A DNA stretch of 64,000 nucleotides, taken from the NCBI RefSeq assembly GCF_004365965.1, contig NZ_SOEB01000018.1, forward strand, positions 23,223 through 87,222. Reading direction: 5' to 3'. Of the stretch, positions 31,601-39,078 are shown piece by piece. Positions within the stretch are counted from its first letter, which is position 1. Every line of letters begins with the position of its first letter. The position numbers and the translations under genes are program-made. A model generated the notes under the pieces. That model was given only the letters and a program-made list of their open reading frames with translations. It was not told where the DNA came from and ran no database searches. The DNA is from Rhodovulum visakhapatnamense (GTDB lineage Bacteria > Pseudomonadota > Alphaproteobacteria > Rhodobacterales > Rhodobacteraceae).

Positions 31601-32899
31601 TCAGGACTGCGCGACCGGCCCGAGGACGGGAAGATCGAGCCCGAAGGCGCCGGCCAGCAGCACCGCGTTGAGGCTCAGCACCACGACCGCGCCCGCAACC
31701 GCGAGGCCCCGCACCAGTGGCCCGGCGGCATAGGTCCCCATCACGTCGCGCCGCCCGGCAAAGACGATCAGCGCGATCATCGGCACCGGCAGCGCGATCG
31801 ACAGGATCACCTGGCTGACCACCAGTGCCTGGGTCGCGTTGACCCCGGCGGCCACAACCGCGAAGGCGGGCAGCATCGTCACCAGCCGCCGCAGCCAGAT
31901 CGGGATACGCACTCTCAGAAAACCCTGCATGATCATCTGCCCGGCCATGGTGCCGACGACCGAGCTGGAAATGCCCGAAGCGATCAGCGACAGCAGGAAC
32001 ACCCCCGCGGCGGCCGCCCCCAGAAGCGGGGTCAGCGTGTGATAGGCGGTCTCGATCTCTGACACTTCGCTATGGCCGGTGTGAAAGGCGCTGGCCGCCA
32101 TCATCACCATCGCCATGTTGACGATCCCGGCAACGGCCAGCGCCGCCACCACCTCGACATCGGAAAACCGCAGCACCTTGGCGCGCTCGGCCTCGCTGTG
32201 GATGACCGCCCGGGTCTGGGTCAGGCCCGAATGCAGATAGATCGCGTGCGGCATGACGGTGGCGCCGATGATGCCGACGGCAATGGTCAGCGCGGCAGTA
32301 TCGGGCATCGCCGGTGTCACGAGCCCCAGCCCGGCCGCGCCCCAGTCGATGGGCGCGATCAGGATTTCGGCCAGATAGCAAAGCCCGATGACGCCCACGA
32401 GCGCGCCGATGATCAGCTCGATCGGCCGGAAGCCCCGGCCCTGGGCCAGCAGGATCGCATAGGTGACGATGGCGGTGATCGCCATCCCGACGATCAGCGG
32501 CAGGTCCAGCAGCAGCGACAACCCGATGGCGCCGCCCAGGAACTCGGCCAGATCGGTGGCCATGGCCGCGACCTCGCTGACCGCCCACATCACGCCCACC
32601 AGCGGGCGCGGAAAGTGGTCGCGGCACAGTTCGGCCAGGTTCTTGCCGGTAACGATGCCAAGCCGCGCCGAGAGGCCCTGAAAGAGCATCGCGATCAGGT
32701 TCGCCAGCAGAACCACCCACAAAAGCGCATAGCCGTAGCCCGCCCCGGCCTGAATGTTCGTCGCGTAGTTGCCGGGGTCCATATAGGCCACCGAGGCGAT
32801 CACAGCCGGACCCACGAACAACAGCCGGGCACGCAGCCCGTGACGCTTGCCCGCGAGAACGGCAGACATTTCCAGACGGGTACGGTCGCTCGGGCTCAC
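31601..32899 (-). CDS. mntH: Nramp family proton-coupled Mn(II)/divalent metal transporter
   Basis: The 432-residue inner-membrane protein has about 11 membrane segments. The metal-site signature DPGN is at residues 41-44, and the second signature, Met-Pro-His in TVMPHAIYLHSG, is near residue 215. These residues coordinate the transported metal in the Nramp family. The start is GTG 32899 with AGGAC six bases before it; an ATG 11 codons later is the alternative. It is divergent from mntR across a 206-bp region holding an MntR-type box, so Mn(II)-dependent repression is expected. Confidence 0.92.
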   Translation of the reverse strand: MSPSDRTRLEMSAVLAGKRHGLRARLLFVGPAVIASVAYMDPGNYATNIQAGAGYGYALLWVVLLANLIAMLFQGLSARLGIVTGKNLAELCRDHFPRPLVGVMWAVSEVAAMATDLAEFLGGAIGLSLLLDLPLIVGMAITAIVTYAILLAQGRGFRPIELIIGALVGVIGLCYLAEILIAPIDWGAAGLGLVTPAMPDTAALTIAVGIIGATVMPHAIYLHSGLTQTRAVIHSEAERAKVLRFSDVEVVAALAVAGIVNMAMVMMAASAFHTGHSEVSEIETAYHTLTPLLGAAAAGVFLLSLIASGISSSVVGTMAGQMIMQGFLRVRIPIWLRRLVTMLPAFAVVAAGVNATQALVVSQVILSIALPVPMIALIVFAGRRDVMGTYAAGPLVRGLAVAGAVVVLSLNAVLLAGAFGLDLPVLGPVAQS

Positions 32900-32939
32900 G
32901 GTTTCGTCCTGCGGGCAGGGGGTGAAAGGATGACGGTCG

Positions 32940-32961
32940 AAATTTAGCCACAGCTATATTT
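32940..32961. promoter_or_regulatory. predicted MntR operator
   Basis: Two 9-bp arms, AAATTTAGC and GCTATATTT, are inverted around a 4-bp spacer with one mismatch. This is the architecture of the enterobacterial MntR box (AAACATAGC, 4 bp, GCTATGTTT). It lies 41 bp upstream of mntH and 144 bp upstream of mntR. Confidence 0.72.
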
Positions 32962-33105
32962 CGTGCAAGTGTATTCATCATGATGATGCGCCTTTGTTTT
33001 CCTCCCGCCACGGCAAGAGGGGCTGGTCTGGACCGCCCGGCCCGGGTATATATCGGGGTCTGACAGTCCGGTCGGCCGCGGCGCCGCCCCGGGAGAGGAG
33101 ACCCG

Positions 33106-33561
33106 ATGCCGCCCGACGCGCCCCCGACCTGCGACCCGCAAACGGACCTCGCCGCCGATGCGCAGCCCGACCGGTTCCAGCGCGCCCGAGAGGCGCAGGC
33201 CGTCGCGCTGCTGGAGGATTATGTCGAGATGATCGGCGATCTGATCGCCGAGCATGGCGAGGCGCGGGTGGCCGACATCGCCCAGCGGATGGGCGTGGCG
33301 CATCCGACCGCCACCAAGGCGGTCTCGCGGCTCAAGCGCGAGGGGCTGGCGGTGTCGCGTCCCTATCGGGGTGTGTTCCTGACCGAAGACGGCGCGGCCC
33401 TGGCCGACCGGGTGCGCCAGCGCCACCGGGTGGTGGTCGATCTGCTGGTGGCGGTGGGGGTGCCGCGCGAGACCGCCGAACTTGACGCCGAAGGGATCGA
33501 ACATCACGTCTCGGACGCGACGCTGCATGCCTTCGAGGGGTTTCTGGACGCGAAGGGCTGA
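33106..33561 (+). CDS. mntR: manganese-responsive transcriptional regulator MntR (DtxR family)
   Basis: The 151-residue product resembles the gram-negative MntR group: a long polar N-terminal tail (to residue 30), the winged helix (HGEARVADIAQRMGVAHPTATKAVSRLKREGL) and a dimerisation domain with metal ligands. His and Glu residues stand in LDAEGIEHHVSD near residue 128 and HRVVVDLL near residue 107. There is no SH3-like C-terminal domain. It is divergent from mntH with the box between them. Mn-bound MntR would repress mntH. Confidence 0.92.
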   Translation: MPPDAPPTCDPQTDLAADAQPDRFQRAREAQAVALLEDYVEMIGDLIAEHGEARVADIAQRMGVAHPTATKAVSRLKREGLAVSRPYRGVFLTEDGAALADRVRQRHRVVVDLLVAVGVPRETAELDAEGIEHHVSDATLHAFEGFLDAKG

Positions 33562-33570
33562 GCGCGGCCG

Positions 33571-34077
33571 TCACTTCACCCGCAGCGGCAGGCCCGACAC
33601 CACGAATTCGACCTCGTCGGCCACCGCGGCCACGCGCTGGTTGACCCAGCCCTGGGCATCGCGAAAGGCCCGCGCCAGCGCGTTTTCCGGCACGATCCCC
33701 ATACCGACCTCGTTCGAGACCAGCACCACCGGCGCCTGCTGGCGCAAAAGCGCCGCGGTCAGGGCCTCGGCCTCGGGTTCCCAGTCCTGACCGGCGAACA
33801 TGTGATTGGACAGCCACAAAGTCAGGCAATCGACCAGACGGGGCCCGGCGCCGTCGCTGCGGTCAAGCGCGCCGACCAGATCGAGCGGTTCCTCGATCAG
33901 CGTCCAGCCCGGCCCCCGCACCGCCCGGTGGCGGGCCACGCGGTCGCGCATCTCGTCATCCTGCGGGTCCGAGGTGGCGATATAGACCGGCACGCCCGGC
34001 ATCGCCCGCACCCGCGCCTCGGCATGACTGCTCTTGCCCGACCGGGCCCCGCCGGTCACCAGAACGATCCGTCCCAT
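33571..34077 (-). CDS. cobU: adenosylcobinamide kinase/adenosylcobinamide-phosphate guanylyltransferase
   Basis: The 168-residue enzyme (CobU in enterobacteria, CobP in alphaproteobacteria) phosphorylates adenosylcobinamide and attaches GMP during assembly of the cobalamin nucleotide loop. The P-loop GGARSGKSSHAE is at residues 8-19, VYIATSDPQDDEM near residue 31 and the NEVGMGIVPENALARAFRD segment near residue 120. The start at 34077 is preceded by AGAGGAGAG. No other cobalamin gene is in the window. It is convergent with mntR, 9 bp apart. Confidence 0.9.
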   Translation of the reverse strand: MGRIVLVTGGARSGKSSHAEARVRAMPGVPVYIATSDPQDDEMRDRVARHRAVRGPGWTLIEEPLDLVGALDRSDGAGPRLVDCLTLWLSNHMFAGQDWEPEAEALTAALLRQQAPVVLVSNEVGMGIVPENALARAFRDAQGWVNQRVAAVADEVEFVVSGLPLRVK

Positions 34078-34264
34078 CGCGCTCTCCTCTTGCCGCAAGG
34101 CGCTGCATAGCCCGCGAGGCGGGGCGCTTCAATCGCCGCCCGGGAAGAGTCCGGCACGGTTCGTGCTTGGGGACGCGCGTGGAATTGGTATAAACTTCGA
34201 ACCGGACAGGACGGGCGGCCGCCGGATCCGGACGAAGACCGCGCCGCAGGGAAGGAGACATGCC

Positions 34265-34558
34265 ATGTGCCAGATCTTTGCGGGTCAGGACCCCGAACGC
34301 TATCGGTCCACCACGCGGCGGCTGCGGCTGAACGGGCAAAGCACCAGCATCCGGCTGGAAAACAGCTTCTGGGCGATCCTCGACGAAATCGCCCTGTCCG
34401 AAGGCGTGACGACGCCCGCCTTCATCTCGAAGCTGCATGCCGAGGTGCTGGAACTGCATGGCGAGCCGTCGAATTTCACCTCGCTCCTGCGCTGCACCTG
34501 CCTGATCTTCCGCGAGACCGTTCCGGCGCGCGGCCCGATGGCGATGGCCGCCGAATAG
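34265..34558 (+). CDS. ribbon-helix-helix domain protein
   Basis: The 97-residue product contains STSIRLENSFWAILDEIALSEGVTTPAFISKL, a ribbon-helix-helix signature (beta strand, then two helices) in residues 25-57. It belongs to a small family common in alphaproteobacteria and sometimes mislabelled as aryl-sulfate sulfotransferase. It is probably a DNA-binding protein or a regulator of an unknown target. ATG 34265 follows AAGGAGACATGCC. A strong palindrome lies just after it. Confidence 0.75.
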   Translation: MCQIFAGQDPERYRSTTRRLRLNGQSTSIRLENSFWAILDEIALSEGVTTPAFISKLHAEVLELHGEPSNFTSLLRCTCLIFRETVPARGPMAMAAE

Positions 34559-34579
34559 CACCGCACGGAAGGCCCGCGC

Positions 34580-34599
34580 GGTAGTATCAAGCTACTACC
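34580..34599. promoter_or_regulatory. palindrome between the ribbon-helix-helix gene and the glyoxalase gene
   Basis: GGTAGTA and TACTACC are perfect 7-bp arms around a 6-bp spacer, with GCG/CGC pairing continuing outside after one bulged base. It is 21 bp after the RHH stop and 65 bp before the next start. No T-run follows, so it may be an operator (for instance for the adjacent RHH protein) rather than a terminator. Confidence 0.4.
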
Positions 34600-34663
34600 C
34601 GCGCCCTCCCCGCCTCGCGCTAGGATCATTCCGAACGGAAGACCGAGCGAGAAGGGGACCATC

Positions 34664-35059
34664 TTGGCCAAGGCGATCCACAGCATGATCCGGGTGCTCG
34701 ACGAAGAGCGGTCGGTCGCGTTCTACGACAAGGCCTTCGGGCTCAAGGTCGCGGACCGGCTCGACTTCCCGGAGTTCACGCTGATCTACATGAGCAACCC
34801 GGAAACCGAATTCGAGGTCGAACTGACCGTCAACAAGGGCCGGACCGAGCCCTATGACCTGGGCGACGGCTATGGCCATCTCGCCGTCTCGGTCGAGGAT
34901 CTCGAGGCCGAGCATGCGCGCTTCGAGGCCGAGGGCCTCGCCCCCCGCAAGCTGGTCGCCTTCGCGCCTGCAGGCGAGGTGATCGCGCGGTTCTTCTTCG
35001 TTGCCGACCCGGACGGCTACCAGATCGAGGTGCTGGAACGCGGCGGCCGATTCAAATGA
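34664..35059 (+). CDS. VOC family lactoylglutathione lyase (glyoxalase I-like)
   Basis: The 131-residue product has the two beta-alpha-beta-beta-beta modules of glyoxalase I, which isomerises the methylglyoxal-glutathione hemithioacetal in the cytosol. The four metal ligands appear as His6 (IHSMIRV), Glu in FEVELT (near 53), His in GYGHLAVSV (near 74) and Glu in YQIEVLE (near 124). The start codon is TTG 34664, supported by AGAAGGGGACC immediately before it; there is no nearby ATG in frame. The missing alpha-helical loop of some GloA proteins leaves substrate choice slightly open. Confidence 0.82.
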   Translation: MAKAIHSMIRVLDEERSVAFYDKAFGLKVADRLDFPEFTLIYMSNPETEFEVELTVNKGRTEPYDLGDGYGHLAVSVEDLEAEHARFEAEGLAPRKLVAFAPAGEVIARFFFVADPDGYQIEVLERGGRFK

Positions 35060-35121
35060 CCAGATAACGACAAGATACCGGGCGGTTGGGACCCCGCCCG
35101 TCTGTCCAGGGAGGAGACCAG

Positions 35122-35646
35122 ATGACAGACCAGCAAGCCGTCCGGGCATTGACCCGGCGCCAGCTTCTTGCGCGCGCCAGCGCGGCGGGGGCGACTTTGG
35201 TGGTGGGGGCGGGCTTCGTTGCCGCGCCCGACGCCGCCTGGGCGCTGGAGACCGCCGTGCTGAAACCCGAAACCTTCGCGACCCTCGTGCAGATGGCGCG
35301 CGACATCTACCCCCATGACCGGGTCGGCACCGAATATTACGCGGTCGCGGTCAAGGGCTACGACACCGCCGAGGCCGCGCCCATGGTCGAGGCCGGGATC
35401 GCCGCGCTGGACGCGGCCGCCCGGGGCCATGGCTTCGGCAGCTACATGGGCACCGGCTGGGAAAGCGACCGCGCCGCAATCCTGCGCGGGATCGAGGACA
35501 GCCCGTTCTTTCAGACCGTGCGCGGCGGGCTCGTGACCGGGCTTTATAACCAGAAAGCGCTTTGGCCGCTCTTTGGCTACGAGGGCGAGAGCTATTCGAA
35601 GGGCGGCTATCTGCACCGCGGCTTCGACGACATCGCCTGGCTCTGA
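35122..35646 (+). CDS. Tat-exported small subunit, gluconate 2-dehydrogenase subunit 3-like
   Basis: The 174-residue product starts with a twin-arginine signal (LTRRQLLARASAAGATLVVGAGF, residues 10-32) and then resembles gluconate 2-dehydrogenase subunit 3, which escorts the flavoprotein subunit through the Tat pathway into the periplasm. ATG 35122 follows AGGGAGGAGA. It is 27 bp upstream of the GMC oxidoreductase, the expected partner. No cytochrome c subunit follows, unlike the classical three-subunit enzyme. Confidence 0.82.
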   Translation: MTDQQAVRALTRRQLLARASAAGATLVVGAGFVAAPDAAWALETAVLKPETFATLVQMARDIYPHDRVGTEYYAVAVKGYDTAEAAPMVEAGIAALDAAARGHGFGSYMGTGWESDRAAILRGIEDSPFFQTVRGGLVTGLYNQKALWPLFGYEGESYSKGGYLHRGFDDIAWL

Positions 35647-35673
35647 GCCATCGCCAGTCAGGGAGGAACGGAC

Positions 35674-37245
35674 ATGGCTGCGAAATTCGACAAGACCGAC
35701 GACAGTGTGGTCGTCATCATCGGCACCGGCGCGGGCGGCGGGGTGCTGGCCAACGAACTGGCCCAGAAGGGCATCAAGGTCGTGGCACTCGAGGCCGGCG
35801 GGCGCTACATGCCCGAGGATTTCATCAACGACGAATGGGAAAGCTTCGGCCAGCTTGCCTGGACCGACCCGCGCACCACCTCGGGCGACTGGCGCGTGGC
35901 GCGCGATTTCCCGGCCCTGCCCGCCTGGATCGTCAAGGCGGTGGGCGGCACCACGACCCACTGGGCCGGGGCCTCGCTGAGGTTTCAGGAGCATGAGTGG
36001 AAGGGCAAGACCACCTATGGCCCGGTCCAGGGCGCGAACCTTCTCGACTGGCCGATCGACGCGGCCGAGATGGCGCCCTGGTACGATCTGGCCGAGAAGA
36101 AGCTTGGCGTGACCCGCACCAACGGCCTGCCCGGCCTGCCGGGGAACAACAACTACAAGGTCTTCGAGGCAGGCGCGCTGGCGCTTGGCTACAAGGAGGT
36201 CAGCACCGGCCGGATGGCGATCAACTCGGTCGAGCGCGACGGGCGCGTCAGCTGCCAGCAGACGGGGTTCTGTTTCCAGGGCTGCAAATGGGGCGCCAAA
36301 TGGTCCTCGGCCTATACCGACATCCCGCGCGGCGAAGAGACCGGCAATCTCGAGGTCCGCGACCGGTCGCATGCCGCGCGCATCCTGCATGACGCGGCCG
36401 GCAAGGTGACCGGGGTCGAGTATTTCGACGCCGAGGGCAACCTGCAGATGCAGAAGGCGCGGATCGTCTGCGTCGCCGGGAACTCGTTCGAAAGCCCGCG
36501 GCTTCTGCTCAATTCGGCCTCGTCGATGTTCCCCGACGGGCTGGCCAATTCCTCGGGCCAGGTCGGACGCAACTACATGCGGCACATGACCGGATCGGTC
36601 TATGGGACCTTCGAAAAGCCGGTCAGGATGTGGCGCGGCACGACCATGGCCGGGATCGTCCGCGACGAGGCGCGCCACGATCCCGCGCGCGGCTTCGTCG
36701 GCGGCTACGAGCTGGAAACCCTGAGCCTCGGGCTGCCCTTCATGGCCGCCTTCCTCGACCCGGGCGGCTGGGGGCGCGAATTCACCTCGGCGCTCGACGC
36801 CTACGAGACCATGGCGGGCATGTGGATCGTCGGCGAGGACATGCCGCAGGAAACCAACCGCGTCACGCTCAACCACGACGTGACCGACCAGCACGGCCTG
36901 CCGGTGGTCGATGTGCATTTCGACGATCACCCGAACGACCGCGCGATGCGTGCCCATGCCTATGCTCAGGGCCGCGCGATCTACGAGGCGGTGGGCGCGA
37001 CCCGCACCTTCCCGACTCCGCCCTATCCCTCGACCCACAACCTCGGCACCAACCGGATGTCGGAGAACCCGAGGGACGGCGTGGTGAACCGCTGGGGGCA
37101 GACCCATGACGTGTCGAACCTCTTCGTCTCGGACGGCTCGCAATTCACCACCGGCGCGGCCGAGAACCCGACCCTGACCATCGTCGCGCTGGCGATCCGT
37201 CAGGCCGACCATATCGCCCGCGAGATGTCGGCACGGACGATCTGA
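35674..37245 (+). CDS. GMC family flavoprotein oxidoreductase (sugar/polyol dehydrogenase type)
   Basis: The 523-residue protein has the FAD motif VVIIGTGAGGGVLANEL (residues 10-26), GGTTTHWAGASLRF near residue 90, and the C-terminal active-site region THNLGTNRM followed by GAAENPTLTIVALA, giving the usual His and Asn catalytic pair. Cys194, Cys200 and Cys204 cluster in a short loop (C-x5-C-x3-C), as in membrane-bound FAD glucose and gluconate dehydrogenases that hold an iron-sulfur cluster there. It has no signal peptide of its own, so it likely hitch-hikes with the Tat-exported partner upstream. It probably oxidises a sugar or sugar acid in the periplasm. Confidence 0.88.
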   Translation: MAAKFDKTDDSVVVIIGTGAGGGVLANELAQKGIKVVALEAGGRYMPEDFINDEWESFGQLAWTDPRTTSGDWRVARDFPALPAWIVKAVGGTTTHWAGASLRFQEHEWKGKTTYGPVQGANLLDWPIDAAEMAPWYDLAEKKLGVTRTNGLPGLPGNNNYKVFEAGALALGYKEVSTGRMAINSVERDGRVSCQQTGFCFQGCKWGAKWSSAYTDIPRGEETGNLEVRDRSHAARILHDAAGKVTGVEYFDAEGNLQMQKARIVCVAGNSFESPRLLLNSASSMFPDGLANSSGQVGRNYMRHMTGSVYGTFEKPVRMWRGTTMAGIVRDEARHDPARGFVGGYELETLSLGLPFMAAFLDPGGWGREFTSALDAYETMAGMWIVGEDMPQETNRVTLNHDVTDQHGLPVVDVHFDDHPNDRAMRAHAYAQGRAIYEAVGATRTFPTPPYPSTHNLGTNRMSENPRDGVVNRWGQTHDVSNLFVSDGSQFTTGAAENPTLTIVALAIRQADHIAREMSARTI

Positions 37246-37256
37246 CGCCGACCCGA

Positions 37257-37286
37257 AGGGCCGGGCGGCAAAGCCCGGCCCTCTTT
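37257..37286 (+). terminator. rho-independent terminator after the GMC oxidoreductase
   Basis: AGGGCCGGGC and GCCCGGCCCT form a perfect 10-bp stem with a 6-nt loop, followed by CTTT, 12 bp after the stop codon. Confidence 0.8.
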
Positions 37287-37428
37287 CCGTCCCCGGGCCA
37301 CCAGCCGCCCGCCCGGCGGCATCGCGGTGCGGCACCGCCCAAGACCCGATCTTCAGCTTGATTTGGCCCGCGAATCCACCACATCCCTCGGACGACGCCC
37401 CGCCGGGGCCGCCGCCAAGGAGCCCATC

Positions 37429-39039
37429 GTGCCGACTGTCCGCCCGACCGCCTACCGCCTTCTGACGAGTGTCCTCTTCGCCGCCGCCACGTCCGTCGCG
37501 CTTGCCCCCCTGGCCTCGGCCGATCGGGTCCCCGCGCCCCCCGGCACCACGCCGGCGCTTTCGGGTCCGGTTCTGGCCGCCCCCGCGGCCTTCAGCTACG
37601 ACGTGCTGGCCGCCCGCGCCGCCGCGCTGGCCGCCCAGCCTTACGTGCCGACGCCGGTGCATCAGGCCGACGTGCTGGAAAAGATCGACTATGACGAACA
37701 CTGGAAGATCCGGTTCCGCCCCGAGGCCTCGCTCATGCTGGGGGGTACCCCGGCGCAGTTCTTCCATCTGGGCACCTATTTCCGCCAGCCGGTGAAGATC
37801 TTCCTGGTCGAGGACGGCGCCGCCCGCGAGGTGGTCTACAACACCGACTATTTCGACATGCCCGAAGACAGCCCGGCCCATGCGCTGAAGCCCGATGCGG
37901 GCTTTGCCGGGTTCCGCCTGATGCGGCCCGACATGAAATCCGACTGGATCTCGTTTCTGGGCGCGGCCTATTTCCGTTCGGACGGAGCGCTGAAGCAATA
38001 CGGGCTGTCGGCACGCGGCATCGCGCTGAATACCGGCATGTCGGTGCCCGAGGAATTCCCGCGCTTTACCGAATTCTATCTCGAACCCGCCGGGGACGGC
38101 CGCACCGTCGTCAACGCGCTGATGGACGGGCCAAGCGTCGCGGGCGCCTACCGGATGGTGCTGCGCGACCGGCCCGGACAGGGGCAGGTGATGGACATCA
38201 CCGCCAAGCTCTTCTTCCGCGCCCCGGTCGTGCGGCTGGGGATCGCGCCCCTCACCTCGATGTTCTGGTATTCCGAAAGCAACCGCTTCCAGTCCGCGGA
38301 CTGGCGCCCCGAGGTGCATGACACCGACGGGCTGATGATCGAGACCGGGTCGGGCGAACATATCTGGCGCCCGCTGAACAACCCCGACCGGGTCGTGACG
38401 TCGAGCTATTTCGACCGCGACATCAAGGGCTTCGGGCTGATCCAGCGGGATCGCGATTTCGACAATTACCAGGATGACGGGGTGTTCTACGACAAGCGCC
38501 CCGCAGTCTGGGTCGAACCGACCTCACCCTGGGGCGCCGGTGCCGTGCAGCTGATCGAGATCCCGACCGATGACGAGATCTTCGACAATATCGTGGCCTT
38601 CTGGAATCCCGAAACCGCGCCGCAGGCAGGCGACGAAATGGACTTTTCCTACCGGCTGCACTGGACCGCGACCCCGCCGGTCGAGATGAAGCTGGCCCAT
38701 ACCGTCGCGACCCGGATCGGCAATGGCGGCGTGCCCGGCCAGCCCCGGCCCGAGAACCAGATCAAGGTGGTGGTCGATTTCGAGGGCCCTGCGCTGGACG
38801 GGCTGACCCGGAAGGACGGGATCCTGCCCGAGGTCTCTGCGCCAGAGGGCGTCGAGTTGATCAACCCCTATGTGCTGCCGGTGGTGGGCACCGATCGCTG
38901 GCGGATGGTGTTCGACCTCAAGGCGCCGCCCGGCACCGGGACGGTGGACCTGCGGGCCTATCTGGCGCGCGACGGCAAGCCGCTGACCGAAACCTGGCTC
39001 GGGCAGATCCATCCCGACCAGATCGACCGGCTGCGCTGA
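37429..39039 (+). CDS. opgG: periplasmic glucan biosynthesis protein OpgG/MdoG
   Basis: The 536-residue product has an N-terminal signal peptide (to about residue 31, ending PLASA) and a full OpgG/OpgD body: FSYDVLAARAAALAAQPY near residue 60, the IRFRPEASL strand, and GIAPLTSMFWYSESNRF near residue 275, a hallmark of the family. OpgG is a periplasmic protein needed for backbone branching and formation of osmoregulated glucans. The start is GTG 37429, with CAAGGAG six bases upstream. The usual partner opgH, a membrane glucosyltransferase, is not adjacent; the next gene is a secreted glucanase-like protein on the other strand. Confidence 0.88.
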   Translation: MPTVRPTAYRLLTSVLFAAATSVALAPLASADRVPAPPGTTPALSGPVLAAPAAFSYDVLAARAAALAAQPYVPTPVHQADVLEKIDYDEHWKIRFRPEASLMLGGTPAQFFHLGTYFRQPVKIFLVEDGAAREVVYNTDYFDMPEDSPAHALKPDAGFAGFRLMRPDMKSDWISFLGAAYFRSDGALKQYGLSARGIALNTGMSVPEEFPRFTEFYLEPAGDGRTVVNALMDGPSVAGAYRMVLRDRPGQGQVMDITAKLFFRAPVVRLGIAPLTSMFWYSESNRFQSADWRPEVHDTDGLMIETGSGEHIWRPLNNPDRVVTSSYFDRDIKGFGLIQRDRDFDNYQDDGVFYDKRPAVWVEPTSPWGAGAVQLIEIPTDDEIFDNIVAFWNPETAPQAGDEMDFSYRLHWTATPPVEMKLAHTVATRIGNGGVPGQPRPENQIKVVVDFEGPALDGLTRKDGILPEVSAPEGVELINPYVLPVVGTDRWRMVFDLKAPPGTGTVDLRAYLARDGKPLTETWLGQIHPDQIDRLR

Positions 39040-39078
39040 GGCGCGCCGGTCCGGCCCCGACCTGACGGGTCTGGGCGC

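Noticed and set aside
35017..38361. A 1,114-codon minus-strand open frame opposite the GMC oxidoreductase and opgG
   Set aside because: Shadow of well-supported plus-strand genes, and it crosses a strong terminator.
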